This document shows positions 10,629 to 22,535 of a stretch of DNA of 62,454 bases, piece by piece (position 1 is the stretch's first letter; every line of letters starts with the position of its first letter). The position numbers and the translations under genes were made by a program. The notes under the pieces are model-generated. The model was not told the origin of the DNA, did no database searches, and saw only the letters and a list, made by a program, of their open reading frames with translations. Source of the stretch: Gnetum montanum (Eukaryota > Streptophyta > Gnetopsida > Gnetales > Gnetaceae). The stretch lies in assembly GCA_015680685.1 (NCBI GenBank), contig MNCI01014694.1:1566775-1629228 (forward strand), written 5' to 3'.

Positions 10629-11197
10629 TTTAGATTTTTTGCTTTTAGACTTTTCTATTGACATGCTAGATCTATTATCCTTTATTTGTACTCATGTTCT
10701 ACATGTTTTGTTTTTTAGATTTACATAGTTCATTGTTTTTTAGTGCATTTGTTGCAATGGATATGTGATTTCTAGATACTTGCTTTGAACAAAAAGTAAC
10801 AATAAAACTAGGATGAATGAAATATCCCTTGAATTGTAGATTTGGATTCTGTTAGTTTTGATCATCTAGTAGGTCCTTTTGCTAAACTAGAGCACCAAGA
10901 AATGGTTGGAGTATATGTTATCAATAAGTAACATTATTGTATCATTTTGTATGACCTTAACTTATCATAATTGAATTAACATACTTCTATTATGTTTGAG
11001 AATAGATTTTGTTAAGTGTTGCTACCTTGTCTAGGCATTTATGATTGTGATATCTTTTTCCTTGTACTTTTTCTTGTTTTGGAATTCATGTCTTAAGTGT
11101 TTCCTAATTTTTTTGACTTTTTTTATGCTTTATAAACTCATTTGAAATATTTTTTTTTCATCTATAGGCAAAATCAAAATTTGGCTTTTGGGGGATG
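9196..11197. other. 2 kb without a recognisable gene
   Basis: I see no domain, tRNA or paired repeat here. A minus-strand open stretch at 9193-9375 has no recognisable motif. The stretch ends with TTTGGCTTTTGGGGGATG (about 11180-11197), which looks like a polypurine tract before the partial LTR at 11198, so the last part is probably the internal 3' end of an unidentified LTR element. Confidence 0.4.
10579..10628. repeat. Compound microsatellite (TA)n(GA)n
   Basis: About 13 TA units are followed directly by about 12 GA units with no interruption. It lies in noncoding DNA. Confidence 0.95.
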
Positions 11198-11454
11198 TGT
11201 TGGCTTCTTAGAGCTAGCACACCTCTTGCACTAGCTTAAGGGCACTAGCATACCCCTACCAAAAAATTGATTATTTCTACTAGAAAGGATCCCTTTATGC
11301 TAGCGCCTAGCTACGAATATCAAGAATCTAGTGCACTTCTCTATTATATTTCTAAAAACTATAAATATTGAGATGGATATCCATGTAGACTTAGTTTTTT
11401 ATCTTTAGCTTTTGATTTTTCTTTATCTTATGGATCCTTCATCCCTTGGGTAAG
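11198..11454 (+). repeat. Partial LTR cut by element F
   Basis: TGTTGGCTTC follows a polypurine-like stretch, the same layout as in element E (GGGGG then TGTTGATG). A TATA-like ACTATAAATATTG lies near 11358. After about 257 bases the sequence passes directly into the 5' LTR of F. The remaining part is not found on the far side of F, where the 3' LTR is truncated. Family unknown. Confidence 0.4.
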
Positions 11455-12035
11455 TGTGAGAGATGTTCTAGGGTGGTGGTTCTCCTAGGCTCTCCCCATG
11501 GTTCAGGGGCCATGGAACACTCTGAGGCACCTTTGGATGACTCTCAAGTGTTAAAAAACTCATCTTGGCTTGGCGGTACCAAGTTAGCAGCAAGACACCC
11601 TCCTGTTGCAACTCTCTCTAAGTTCTCTTCATACTATCCTCACACAAAGAACTACATGGCCCTGATTCTATGGTGGTCGTAGATATGTAGGTAGCTAGGA
11701 TTGGATAGTTCTAGTGCAGTGCTAGGCCACACCTTATACCAAATTGTAAGGGATCTAGGGGTGAGGCACCACCCCTTGTAGATGCATCGTTTCCCCTTCC
11801 ATCGATGTTGTCTACAAGGTTGCTTGTATGCTTGTTTGCATGGTCCTCATTTGGAGTTAGTTATCCTCCTTGAGGTGCATTTCCATACACATATTAAGAA
11901 GTTGTGTTGCTACTTACACTCACTCTTGGGTTTCTTGCTTGCTAAAGCTGTATTCCCCAGGTCTTCCACCCCAAATCCATTAGATCTTAGTGAATTCCTT
12001 AGGGTGCCAGATAACTTCGGGGAAACATTGTTACA
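11455..12035 (+). repeat. 5' LTR of element F (581 bp)
   Basis: It starts TGTGAGAGATG and ends ACATTGTTACA, two bases before the primer site. It contains TGGCGGTACCAAG and CTAGGATTGGATAG segments shared with the 3' copy. The short frame 11446-11682 runs through it and is not a gene. Confidence 0.85.
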
Positions 12036-12037
12036 GA

Positions 12038-12050
12038 TGGTATCAGAGTG
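12038..12050 (+). promoter_or_regulatory. Primer binding site of element F (initiator Met tRNA)
   Basis: TGGTATCAGAGTG differs by one or two bases from the common plant site TGGTATCAGAGC, complementary to the 3' end of initiator methionine tRNA. It lies two bases after the 5' LTR. Confidence 0.88.
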
Positions 12051-15000
12051 TTTTTGAAATCATGTTATGATATGCATATACTCTTTAGTTGTGTTACTCC
12101 ATTGAGGTTGTTCTTGTAATGATCCCTTTGGATTGATATCTAGCTGACCTAGGTTCATATCCTTATGTATTCTTTGTATTCTTTGAAGAGTTGCCTTATG
12201 GTAATATTTTTACGCTCTTCATGAGGGAACCGATGTTACATTGTGAGCAACAGATGTATCTTGTTCTCCTTGATGATGTATATGATTGCATTATGGTAGT
12301 GTTCTCAACTTGTTTACTTGTGGTTGGACCAATTGTTGTTTTATTTGATATGGTAGAGGAGAGTTCTATTGGCAACTCAAGAATTTTGTTACTCAGGGAG
12401 CTCTCATATTTGGTCTCTAGTGATTCATTTGGGATGAATCAGACCTAGTCTCTACTTTGGTTTCCACCCAGATGACATGTATCGAGATGGCATTGATTGA
12501 ATTATGTAGGATGCGATATCCTTGCATTCCTACTCATCCTAGATACAGTGAGTATGGAAATTACAAATTGGGACATGTTGGTTCCCATGTACCTAAGGAT
12601 GGAGGGCCTTTAGACATGTGCTTTTGGTGAGCCTTTTTCTAGGTGGATTAAGACCGTTTCTGGTAGACTTTAGATGTTCGTGTTTACAATTGTCTATTTG
12701 TCTAGTTGTGTAAGCATGTCTTTTTGGTTGCATATTCAAATTCTGCATGTGTGTAACCTTTTTCATGTCTATCGTTCGTAATGTAAGGCTTTGTGTTCTA
12801 TGTGGTGTGATGATTTATTGTTGGGATTGTTGAGGATGCATTGAAGGCTATTTGTGCCATCCCAAGGCTAAATATTTGTGGTCCTTATTTTTGACAACTT
12901 CTTGTGCTTCAAGCATGATTGCCCTTATTGCTAAACTTTCATGAGTTGTGCTCCCTTGGTTGAGCTGGTTGTGTTGCCCTTGGGTTTGTGGCATCACTCT
13001 TTTGATTGGTGATATTTCTTTGGGTACTTTAATTTGAAGACTTCTAGTGTAGGTTATCCTATTGTTGGTTCTTGTTTAGACCATACCTCTTTTGATGAGA
13101 GTCTTTCTTGTGGACACATCCTCGATGTTGCTCATCATAGCAAGAATTGGTTTTGTGGAGACATGTTGTTGGCTAGACCTTGGTCTTCCACCTTATTTTT
13201 GAGTTGAGATAATGATTCTTTATTGCCCATGCCTCTTATGAATGTGTTAAGATTTTGATCTTGGTTGGAACTAGTGTTAGTGGCTAGGAATGTTTGTTGT
13301 ATATGAATCTTGGAATTTTGAGAGTGTTCTAGCTCTCTCTGGGTGTGCCTCATGATGAATTCATTTGTGTGAGTATATCTAATTAACCCATCAATATTTT
13401 GTATGATTGATCTCTATGCGTGTTGCTGAGGTCTTGCTCATTATGATGTTGCAAGAGATATTTCTCTATTATATGATCATGCTTGATGGTTGTATATGAG
13501 GCTGATGTGCTGATCATGTTCCTAATAACTTATCTATTTCTAAGCTATTGTCTCAATCTTTGTAGGTAGCACAAGTACAAAGATGTGACCAGTGGTGACC
13601 TCAGTTGATTTTGTGAATACTATGTCTATGGGGAAGATATGTGCTCTTGAGGCCTTCATGAATTAATTATTTGGTCTTAAAATCCCAACATTGGGTTGTG
13701 TATTTATCAGTACCTTGGCTGTGATGAATCAGTAGGTACATCATGATTTGTTTGCCTCTCTATGCTGGGTGAGCACTAATAGAGAATGGTGATTTGTCCT
13801 GGACCCTACAAATATTGGATTAGCAGATGGCATGAAATGGTATCCTTGGCCATGCTAGATATTAATGGCCTAGGAGTGGTCATTGCCATGAGGTCCCATT
13901 GTAGCAGGTGGTGGATACTCAATTAGTGTGTTCCATCATTTGATCATTGCACTTGTGTCCTAAATCATTTTCATTTGATGGTTGTCGTGCAGTCAGTTCA
14001 GTGCAATGATTGTTCATGTACGTGTAGAGACAATTTTGTAGTGGATGCAGTGCAATAAATGATCATTTTCATTCCACAATAGAGATAGGGTTTTCTCAAA
14101 ATAGCATGGTGCTTTCTTGGTATGCTCTTGATGGCCTAAACCTTCAACTTAGGATGAGCTTGGGTAGTTTGTCCTATAGCCTTCTAGGCCTGGGTAGCAT
14201 TCCTGAATACCATGTATTATGCTCACTAAATGTATTCCTATCCTCAGGTATGTGAAATGTATGCTTGTGATATTCTTAATTTTGATAGTTTATACACATA
14301 AAAGTGCTAGATGTTATTGCCCTATGTGAGCTAGTTTTCTTCTTGTTGTAGGCCTATGCCACGCCCTATGACAAGGCTAAGCTTGATGTATGGTGTTTTC
14401 CTGGTGCTCGTTCTTGAAGCACCTTCTCTATATGTTGTAAGTGGCCTTTATGCCTTGATGTGTAATGTTGCTAAAAACCCCATAGAAAGTTCTCTTATTG
14501 CGATATAGTGTTGTAATGAGCAAGCTAGGGCATGTCCTTGCCTAAGGTGATCTTGAATTAATGCCATGTGTTCTTGGTGATATTGGCATGCCTTGATGGT
14601 ATGTCCTTCAATGAATGCTCTTGAGATAGGAAAAGTCTTGGGAACACTTTCTCTTAGGTTCCTAGACTAGCAGAAATCTTATCCATAGGTGATCAATGGT
14701 GGTATGTAGCTTAGAATACAAAAAAATTGATTCAATGTGTTTAATCTTGATAGCAAGTGGTTCATGATGGCCATGAAAATCATAATGACAAACTAAAATT
14801 CAAATCAAGGTGATGCTATGATGTCTAGCTATGGAGTAGAGTTGAGTTCTAGGTATCGGCACCTAGACTCCCTCTTCTATACTGGATGTGATCATGGAGT
14901 AGTTTTGCAAATGTTGGGATGGTGGTCCATCCTTGAATAAATGATGTTATAGTTATAGAAATTGTGACTTTTCTTGGTGGCCTTGCTTGGTGGGTGAATG

Positions 15001-17477
15001 TGCTAAAAAATACTTGATCCTATGCTCTCATGATTAGGGGCATTTGGTGCTTTGTGGATGATGGTGTGCTCTTGTGATCAATTGCTTTTGATGCTTCTTA
15101 GGGCTATGATGTGCTCTCATGGCTTGGGACTTATTGGTGCTTCTATTGACTATGGTGCAATTTCATGACTTGGGACTCATTGTGCCTAGCAGGCTATGGT
15201 GTCTTGTCAAATATCCTCTATGTACCCTATTCCTTGTGTACACTGATGTATCACATCATCTCTTTCTAATGTATTGTCCCATTTCTCTAGTGTATTATCA
15301 ATTCATGTTAGTGTCCTCATCTCTCTAGTAGGACAATAGGGCTGAGCACTATATTACTTGGTGATTTTCTAATCCTATGAGGGGTCATTCTCCATTCTGA
15401 TGGCTACCCTCATTAGTTCCTAAAATAATAAGGTAGGTGGTATTAAGACAATTTTTCCCTAGATGGGATCTAGAAGCAGTTGATGTTTGGGACTTGTTCC
15501 TATCAGTGGTTCCATGTTCATGAACTCTTGGGGCTTGTTTTCAAAAACAAAATGTTGTTACCCTAGTGAAATTCATGGAACCTCCTATGTGAGGCCATGT
15601 TGTTGATGTAGCCTAAATGTATATATCTTCCTTCTTGTAAGCAAGGCATGATCTTATGTACTCTCTCTCAACTTTTGGGGCTCCAGAGGGACTTCCTCAT
15701 TGGGGTTCTCTAGTAGATCACCCTTATTGTAAATCCTTCGAGGATGAATTGTATATTGTCTTGAGTTTGTAGCTGATGTCGGTGAAACCCATTCTTTGTA
15801 AAACTATCTTGAAAACCTACTCCTTTTATGGGAAAAATTTTCTTGTTGACTTGAATTTGTTGTTTGGGATAAATGGTAATAGGTAGTGGTGCAACCTTGT
15901 GCACCACAATTGTTGTAAATGGGTTGGATTGGGATGCATGAAACAAAAAACCCAGATCACCCAGATGAAACAAAAATCCCTCTTAATAAAATTTTTAAGG
16001 GATGAACTCTTTTTCTTCTCAAGTTCTTCTTAATATGGAATTGAATCTAGGTAAGACATGTAAATCCATGTCTTCCCTGAACTGGCAAAATATGGATGTT
16101 ACGGTTTTGTTGGGTATGTGAACTACCTGGGTGTGTATCATGGGTAAGGTGCAACTAGGCTACTGTACTTGTCTATGGAAGAAACCTCCTAAAGAGGATC
16201 TTTTCCTTAGGTTCAAAAATCCAATGAAAGATGTTGATTAGGAGTTGCAATCATTCCTAACACAATAGAAAACTTCAAATTTTGGGAACCTAGATGTTCC
16301 TTGGAGAATTCTTGATTATGGTTACCCTTAGAGGTGACTCGACATGCTTTCCTAGACCAAGTGTTCAAAAAATGATGCTTGTGCCATATCTAGCCCATAT
16401 CTTGGAGTGGGAAGGATATCTTGTAAGTTGCAAGTGTGGTTGATCCTTTCCCATGAATGTGACATTATGGTTGCAATAAATGATGTGGTAGCAGTTGACA
16501 TGAGACTTGTGTATGGAGGATTGTCCAAGGGTTGGCTGCCCAACATATCCTCCACTTGTTCTAACATTCGAGCAAGCATTCTTGATGTTGGACAATCACA
16601 AAGGTTGTTGATGATAGTTTGGACTTGTATGTTATGTTAGCCTCTTGGAGAAGTTTTCCAAACAAAATTTGAATCTTCTTTCTTGTTGTAGAAATGGAAT
16701 ACTATTGGATGGTGAAATGAGGAATGTGATGATGGTGTGTCTATGAACAACAAGGTCAAGCTCAAAAGATCTACCCTTGTGCCTTATTTTGAAGGGAAAA
16801 CATGCTTGACTTCCTTCATACCAACTTGAACAAAGATGATGAAAAAAATGCACATGATATAAATGCATGGATTCTGTGCTTAGATGGTTACACTGGTGAT
16901 ACCCCATGGGTCTAGATGTGAGTAGTAGAACATGGAGTTTTGGCAAGTGTGATTTGCTTGCAGAGACATGGCTCTTTTGGAGCATGTTCTACCTCTCAAT
17001 TTTATGTTCCAAAGTCCATCACCATGGGTAGTGGCCCTACTAAGCCCTCAAGATTGATGATTAAAAAAGAAAAAAATTTTATGGATGTTGAGATGCCATT
17101 CACAAAGGACCTTAGCTGGACTTGTGGAAGAAGAGATGTCTTCTTGCATAGGTATGGGTCTATTCAAGAAGATAAGCCTCTAGACCTAAGAAGGGATGGA
17201 TCTAGGGGACACCTTAAAGACGTTGGCACTTTGGGTTGGACTACTTCCTCTTGTCGTAGAGTTGGGAAAGTCTTTGGGATTCCTCCAAGTGCCCTTTGTG
17301 TTTCATGCAAAGCATTGGATGGAAGAATGTATCAGGTGTTTGGGTTGGTACTTTTCTTCAAGCCTAGCATCAGTTGAGTTGATAGATTCCCCAGAGTTGA
17401 CAGAGTTTCAAACCCATACTTGAAGTGTACTCTTGAAGTCATCCTAGGCTCCTCTCTGAGGACATCACTTCTTTTGT
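12051..17477 (+). other. Internal region of element F, no recognisable protein
   Basis: Only short open stretches occur, the longest being 16940-17377 (145 codons), with no motif I recognise. Around 15030-15200 short phrases recur in degenerate form, for example GGGCTATGATGTGCTCTCATGG and GACTATGGTGCAATTTCATG, each followed by CTTGGGACT. This resembles decayed tandem repeats. The DNA is rich in TG on this strand. I see no splice-like or RNA gene signal. Confidence 0.5.
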
Positions 17478-17489
17478 GCAGGGGAGGAT
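17478..17489 (+). promoter_or_regulatory. Polypurine tract of element F
   Basis: GCAGGGGAGGAT lies immediately before the TGTGAGAG start of the 3' LTR, the expected place for plus-strand priming. Confidence 0.75.
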
Positions 17490-17903
17490 TGTGAGAGATG
17501 TTCCAAGGTGGTGATTCTCCTAGGCTCTCCCCATGATTTGGGGGCCATGGAACACTCTGAGGGATCCTTGGGTGACTCTCAAGTGTTAGAAAACCCATCC
17601 TAGCTTGGCGGTACCAAGTCAACAGCAGGACACCCTCCTATTGCAACTCTCTCCAAGTTCTCTTCATACTACCATCACTAAATGGCCCTGATTCTACAGT
17701 AGTCATAGATATGTAGGAAACTAGGATTGGATAGTTCTAGTGCGGTGCCAGGCCACATCTTGTACTAGATTGTGAGGGATTTGAGGGTGAGGTACCATCC
17801 CTTGTAGATGCATTTTTTCCCTTCCACTAGTGTTGTCTATAGGGTTGCTTATGTGCTTGTTTGCATGGTTCTTTTTTGGAGTTAGTTATCCTCCTTGTGG
17901 TGT
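17490..17903 (+). repeat. 3' LTR of element F, truncated
   Basis: It aligns with the 5' LTR from its first base to about CTCCTTGTGGTG, then similarity stops. The missing end corresponds to about 170 bases of the 5' copy. The 3' end of the minus-strand LINE G begins within the next 30 bases, so the LINE insertion or a later deletion probably removed it. Confidence 0.82.
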
Positions 17904-18576
17904 GGTGGGGAGAGATGTCAAACCCCAAAAAGAAGTTTTATTAATAGTAAAAATGCATCACGTACATAAACCACAATAAGTCACAAGGATAATAAAATGG
18001 AAAACTAAGAAAATTGGGGATGAGACTCTAGGAAACATCTTTATAAATAATGATTCACAAAAAAGGAAGCCCAATCTGAGGAACTACCATCCATCAAGAC
18101 CAACTAGCCCATTACAAGAAAGAGTGGTAGAAATGTGGATGAGTTACAGAGAACTCGATAAAAGATAGAGAGACTCCCATATGGTGACTCCACTCAAATT
18201 TGAGAAGGGAAGCATTGATGCTAAGATTCCTATAGAAAAGTATATCTTGAATGCATCGGTCTTTCCCAAAGTTGTAGGAGAGGAATCAACTGATGAATAT
18301 TCATTTTGAACTTTGATGTTTGAGATTTGTGTTGAAAATGAATGAGGCAAAAGATCTGCAATTTCTCCATCATTGCGAGATGATAGTTATTAGAATAATC
18401 AATCCTTTGAAAGATAACATTGCATATACATTTCTAGATATAATATAAAATAATAGGCCTAATAACTTTCCACAAAAATTAAAATTAGCAGAAGTGGTGG
18501 TCAAAAGGCCGAATATAACATCATCTTAAGATAGCTTACATGATGGAATTACTTTGGAAGCCCATGTCTACATGTG

Positions 18577-18909
18577 CTATGCAAAGGTGAAATGCCAAAA
18601 GACATGACGAAAATCCTCTTTTCCACCACAAAATGGGCAATTAGGACTACGAATCCCAAGATGTTCGAGACATTTGCCAATTGGTAGACCTTGGTGGAGG
18701 AGACACCAGAGGAACTGCTTAATTTTAGGGAGGGTTAGTAGTTTCCAAATATGTTGGAAGAGGGGGATCCAAAGTTGTTCCAACTCTTGTTTGTGCCAAT
18801 ATTTATTACATTGTTGAAGGATACTGGATGAGTCATTCAAAAGGTGAAAGGGAACATACAGCCTATAAAGTAGAATTTTCGACCCATTAATCCATTGAAG
18901 GACATGCAA
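18577..18909 (-). pseudogene. LINE G zinc-binding RT-associated domain (zf-RVT)
   Basis: The 110-codon open frame carries IWKLLTLPKIKQFLW, then LLHQGLPIGKCLEHLGI, then CPFCGGKEDFRHVFWHFTFA. This is the Trp...Lys...FLW, LPT...L..RGI, CPxCG...E...H.F..C pattern of plant LINE C-terminal domains. The last cysteine of the usual HC pair reads F, so metal binding may be incomplete. Upstream on the same strand the frame breaks near 18912 before the linker. In LINEs this domain lies after RT and probably helps bind RNA. Confidence 0.85.
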
Positions 18910-18933
18910 AGTGCTTTACACCGAAATGTCTAG

Positions 18934-19284
18934 CTACATATGGCAATGGATAAAGGTGTAGACCTGAGCTAGGCAATGGTGCATTACTTCAGAGTCCCCA
19001 TACAAATTATTAGACTCAACCCTTGAAATCCATTGACTAGCGAGTTGAAGATAATTCAAAGAAATAACACCCTTCCGAAACCAAGAGGTAGCAACCTTAG
19101 CATTTGTAATGACAAGGAGAGAGGGTGACAAAGGTAACCAGCAAGGATATAACTTAGAGAGAAGAGTAGGATTGATCTTGATATTAGTCCAATTAATATA
19201 ATGGGTAGAGTTTGCCAAGCCCTCTAAATGCCTTTGAAAACATGAGATCTGGGAATAATGATAGTGTAGGGGGAAAGGATCCAA
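18934..19284 (-). pseudogene. LINE G linker between RT and zf-RVT
   Basis: The 116-codon frame keeps a WFRKGVISLNYLQ segment and reads in the same direction as the zf-RVT domain 24 bases downstream. LINEs of this group have such a poorly conserved linker. I recognise no specific catalytic motif. Confidence 0.5.
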
Positions 19285-19399
19285 TTAACAAAATGGATAC
19301 CTTTCCAAAAGGGCTTATTTTTTAAAAATGCTTGATGAAGTCTTAATTAAAGGAGAGTCCCAATAATATCTAGGGCATCTAGATGCTAGACCAATCACT

Positions 19400-19770
19400 T
19401 AGTGACTAAGGTAATCCCCTACTTAAAAGAGTTCAAAAGACCTAAGCCATTGTTATTCTTAGGAAGAGTAAAAATATTCCAAGCGACATGATGGAAGCCT
19501 TTTTGAGAATCTTTAGAGGACCACATGAAGTCATGAAATAATCATTCAAGCTTCTGGTAAGTAGGTTGGGAGGGGGCCAACACAAAGAGTAATACACATG
19601 GGTAGATGCACATATGGACTTACATAAAAAGTACTTACCCACTAGAGTGAGGGATTTAGTCTTCCATTTATCAAGTTTCTTTTAAATTTAATAAATAACT
19701 TGCTCCCAAAGAATTTTAAGGATGGGTAGAAAGGTGTGTCTAGGAAAAAGGTTTTTTGGGGTGCTACGGA
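19400..19770 (-). pseudogene. LINE G reverse transcriptase C-terminal part
   Basis: On the minus strand an LGxP-like TPFYPSLKILWEQVIY stretch (about 19725-19680) leads into KLDKWKTKSLTLVGK. Next comes an SKDSQKGFHHVAW stretch and then PKNNNGLGLLN (about 19435). These match the segment after the RT palm in plant LINEs. Frames shift within it. The palm with the YADD motif is absent. Confidence 0.65.
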
Positions 19771-19785
19771 TTGTTTCTTATGAGC

Positions 19786-20121
19786 TTAGAAGGAACATGT
19801 CGAGATATGATGCTTGGCCCTATGATAGTAGCTACATGAGTTTGGGAGATAAAAATAATAGATTTTTTGGGTGAAGAGTTTTCCACCAACTACAAGGGTT
19901 AATGAGGTCTTCATAAGAGCTATGTCAAGTTTGAAACAATAATAGTGAATTTGAGTTCCATTGATCATAGTGCTATGATCAGAAATAATAAAAGTGAGGG
20001 TGCTCATGATGTCTCCCTCTACGGATGAAAAAATGAGTAGAAGATTTGGCAATTCTACATAAGAGAGAATTGTGTTAAAGGCCAAGTCATTAACATTAAA
20101 GTCAAATCTGCAAGTGCACAA
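19786..20121 (-). pseudogene. LINE G endonuclease-end-like fragment
   Basis: A 111-codon frame carries ISDHSTM (SDH is a conserved catalytic motif of LINE apurinic-type endonucleases). A phenylalanine and a Trp-Trp-like segment follow in an alternate frame, as in the linker after the endonuclease. The catalytic N-terminal half is not recognisable. It is followed within about 60 bases by the RT end, so the RT core is deleted. Confidence 0.45.
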
Positions 20122-20430
20122 AATTAGAGTTTCATTTTGTGTTGGAAAAATTTTTAGAGAGAGAGCCTTCTCAACCTGAGAGGCCTTAGATAGTTTGACT
20201 AGAATAAAGTTTTGGGTGCAGTAATGGGCATGAGAAACTTAAATGTCCTAGGGCTGAAGGAGGTTTTGGATTTGTGTGTTGACACTCAAAGACCTCAGTA
20301 AAAACCCCACTATTTGAAGAAAAATAAAGTGCATTGCAAAATCTTTGTAAACCACATCAAAAATATCATCTGGAAGAAAAAAGTCAATTTTAGACAAGTT
20401 ACAGGAACTTCCCTAATGGGGAGCTGAATC

Positions 20431-21945
20431 AAACAAATCCACCATTGCAAAACCTATGCAAAATTGACCCTAAAATAGCAACAAAACCACCCACCATTGC
20501 AAAGCAAGTAAACACCACCCCTGCATCCCCACAACGAACAACAACCACAGCACCAGAATACAACCCCACAACAATGCTAAATAGCACAATAGTGGCATAG
20601 AATAGCATCTTCAACCACTACACCAACCCACAAGGCAAGCACAACAACAACCACACCAATAGCAACCACAAAGAAAATCCCCAACCACTAAGAAAACACT
20701 CAACAGTAGGGACACACTACACAATCAACACAAATCAGTGAAGCCCCACACCACCACAAAATAGCAACAATGCAAATCATCCTAGTCACAATGCAGAATA
20801 GCCAAGTAGTAACCGCAACAATTGCAGTAGAGAAAATCATAGAAAGTCATCATTGCAAATCACCAAACGTAAAGAGAGGCGGAGTGGCCAACACCAACAA
20901 TGGGACAAGGTTTAAGGTACAAAGCACCTAAGCAGCATAGTAGGAAAAGAATTTCTTCTAACCAAAAACCAAAGAAAAATCATAGAAAATCATGATTGGG
21001 GTTTGCAACAGCAAAGTACAAAGCTGCAACTACTCACCACTAGTCACGGGGTGAGGCGGAGCAACCTGTGGTAGTGTCACATTGGTCACGAGCCACAAAG
21101 CCCTCATCAACATGTTATGTTCATGTGACTATGGTATGTCATAACAAAATTTAATTATTTATAGAATATGACTTACACAAGTAAGCTATTTATAAACCTC
21201 TTGTAATTTCAAAGATAGATGCTTTTTTGATAAAAGCTTTTGTAAATATGACATTAGGATTTCATTCATTTGAAATATTCAAACCTTTTGTATTTTTTGA
21301 AAACCTCTTTAATAATTCACACTTGCTCTTTTGGGATATGCATCTGTCAAAGCCTAGCTAGAGATAACTCCAATGCATCACTAAAATAGGGTAAAAAATA
21401 TAATTAACTAGTTCCCATTATTTAAGAACAAAAACACATGAGGTAAACACATCATGAGATTATACAAATTGAAACATGTTCATGAATCCATAAGTATGCT
21501 AGAATAAAATGAAACAAATATCCGGGTCTTGTTCCTAGGAAAAGTATTTATAAATAATAACATGAAAAAATGTATTTTATGCATAAAAGTGAATTTCTTT
21601 TATTTTTAATAATCATCATATCTTATACGGTTTTCGTAAGAAGGGATTCTCTTCTAAGTAAATTCACTTAAATGCTACGAGCATCAATGGTGGCCATAAC
21701 GAGGACCTAGGATGTTGCTTCTAGCAATTTCATTTCATACACTGTTATGAAAAACCCTTTAGCAAGTAGTACAACTGTAATTTAATGGCTTGAAGTTGTT
21801 ATTTTATTAAAGCTCTATATTACTGTATCTAAAGCATTATTTAACTTTTAGACTTCAGTAGATAGCCTGTCCATCTTGAGGCACTTTACTTGGAGTCTTC
21901 TCGTTGAACACTAGAATGCTCCAACTGCCACATTGCATCATGAAA
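20431..21945. other. 1.5 kb, no clear gene; possible LINE G 5' end and 3' UTR
   Basis: From 20440 to about 21100 the plus strand is rich in CAACA and ACCAC, with GT-rich frames on the minus strand that may be LINE ORF1 or leader. From 21100 to 21945 nothing is recognisable except AATAAAAT read on the minus strand near 21807, which could serve as a polyadenylation signal for the exon-like block at 21946-22086. Confidence 0.4.
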
Positions 21946-22086
21946 TCATGAATAAAAATGTGAGGCAGAAATTAAAATTTGGTCCAGCTTAGATAGAAAC
22001 TGTGTAACTGTTTGCAGGAATTCATCATCATCATTCTGAACATTTAAAAATGCCGCATGGGGATTTGGATTAAGAGAAGCTCCACC
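21946..22086 (-). other. Possible terminal exon of a host gene
   Basis: On the minus strand a pyrimidine-rich stretch ending CTTGCAG precedes GGTGGAGC. It opens 46 codons without a stop, ending TCATGA at 21946-21951. The peptide begins GGASLNPNPHAAFLN and has an acidic NDDDEFLQ and a LSKLDQIL helix-like part. A 3' UTR with AATAAAAT follows. The family is not recognised. Clean coding here is unusual among decayed repeats, so it may be a real or captured exon. Element E (22536-29350) would then sit in the upstream intron. Chance is possible at this length. Confidence 0.3.
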
Positions 22087-22530
22087 CTGCAAGGGATTCT
22101 ACAAATGATAATTCAAGAATCTAAATCAACAAGGTAATGCCAAATATCCAAGAAACTTTAGAATGTTACATTTGTAATAGTTGGCAAGGGGAAGAGAAAA
22201 AACAAACAAACAAAAGAATAAAGAAAACAACAAAAACCAAAAAATAGCTAACCCAAAGGGTCTAGTCATACCTGTCTGCAACCTTTTTTGTGTGTGCGTA
22301 CATCCATCAACAACATCAGCTCATTGGACTCAAGTATTTAATAAAAGGAAGAAAATAAACAAAAAATTAGTGCAATTAATGGCATTGAAAAAAGCCAAGC
22401 TACGCTCTCAAATCTCTAAACATAGAAAGGATGAATGAAAGAAATAGCCATGCTTCATTGGAATCATGATTTCAATAAAAAATTTTTTGATGGTGGTTTA
22501 AAATCTTGTTTTCTATAATTTTACCTTTAA
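22087..22530. other. Flank of element E, possible intron
   Basis: No domain or RNA is visible. The open stretch 22181-22438 is Lys-rich and reflects A-rich DNA. The last five bases plus one, CATAC at 22531-22535, are the left target duplication of E. Confidence 0.35.
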
Positions 22531-22535
22531 CATAC

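Larger units (their letters stand above)
11455..17903 (+). mobile_element. LTR element F, large non-coding (LARD-like)
   Basis: Two direct repeats, 11455-12035 and 17490-17903, start TGTGAGAGATGTTC and match over most of 400 bases. A primer site TGGTATCAGAGTG follows the first, and a purine tract GCAGGGGAGGAT precedes the second. That is the layout of an LTR retrotransposon using initiator-Met tRNA. In the 5.4 kb between them I recognise no gag, protease, RT or integrase, only short frames with stops. The size and lack of coding fit a large retrotransposon derivative that needs another element's proteins. The 3' LTR lacks about its last 170 bases. An undetected decayed pol cannot be ruled out without a profile search. 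Confidence 0.7.
17904..20430 (-). mobile_element. LINE G, minus strand, internally deleted
   Basis: Read on the minus strand, pieces of a plant L1-type LINE appear in order: an endonuclease-end-like part (about 20120-19850), the end of RT (19760-19400), a linker (19284-18934), a zinc-binding RT-associated domain (18909-18577), and a 3' tail ending near 17930 with TTAATAAAACTTC. The RT catalytic core between endonuclease and the LGxP-like motif is missing. Stops occur throughout. The 5' limit is uncertain; GT-rich minus-strand DNA extends to about 21100 and may be ORF1 or leader. Confidence 0.65.

Noticed and set aside
11446-12448. Three plus-strand frames as small genes
   Set aside because: They lie in the F LTR and its start, repeat or fail in the 3' copy, and have no domain.
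16352-17622. Overlapping frames on both strands as coding genes
   Set aside because: Mutual shadows inside element F with no motif; the largest (16940-17377) has no recognisable domain.
20429-20614. Val/Gly-rich minus-strand frame as a small membrane protein
   Set aside because: Low-complexity GT-rich DNA; probably LINE leader or ORF1 remains.
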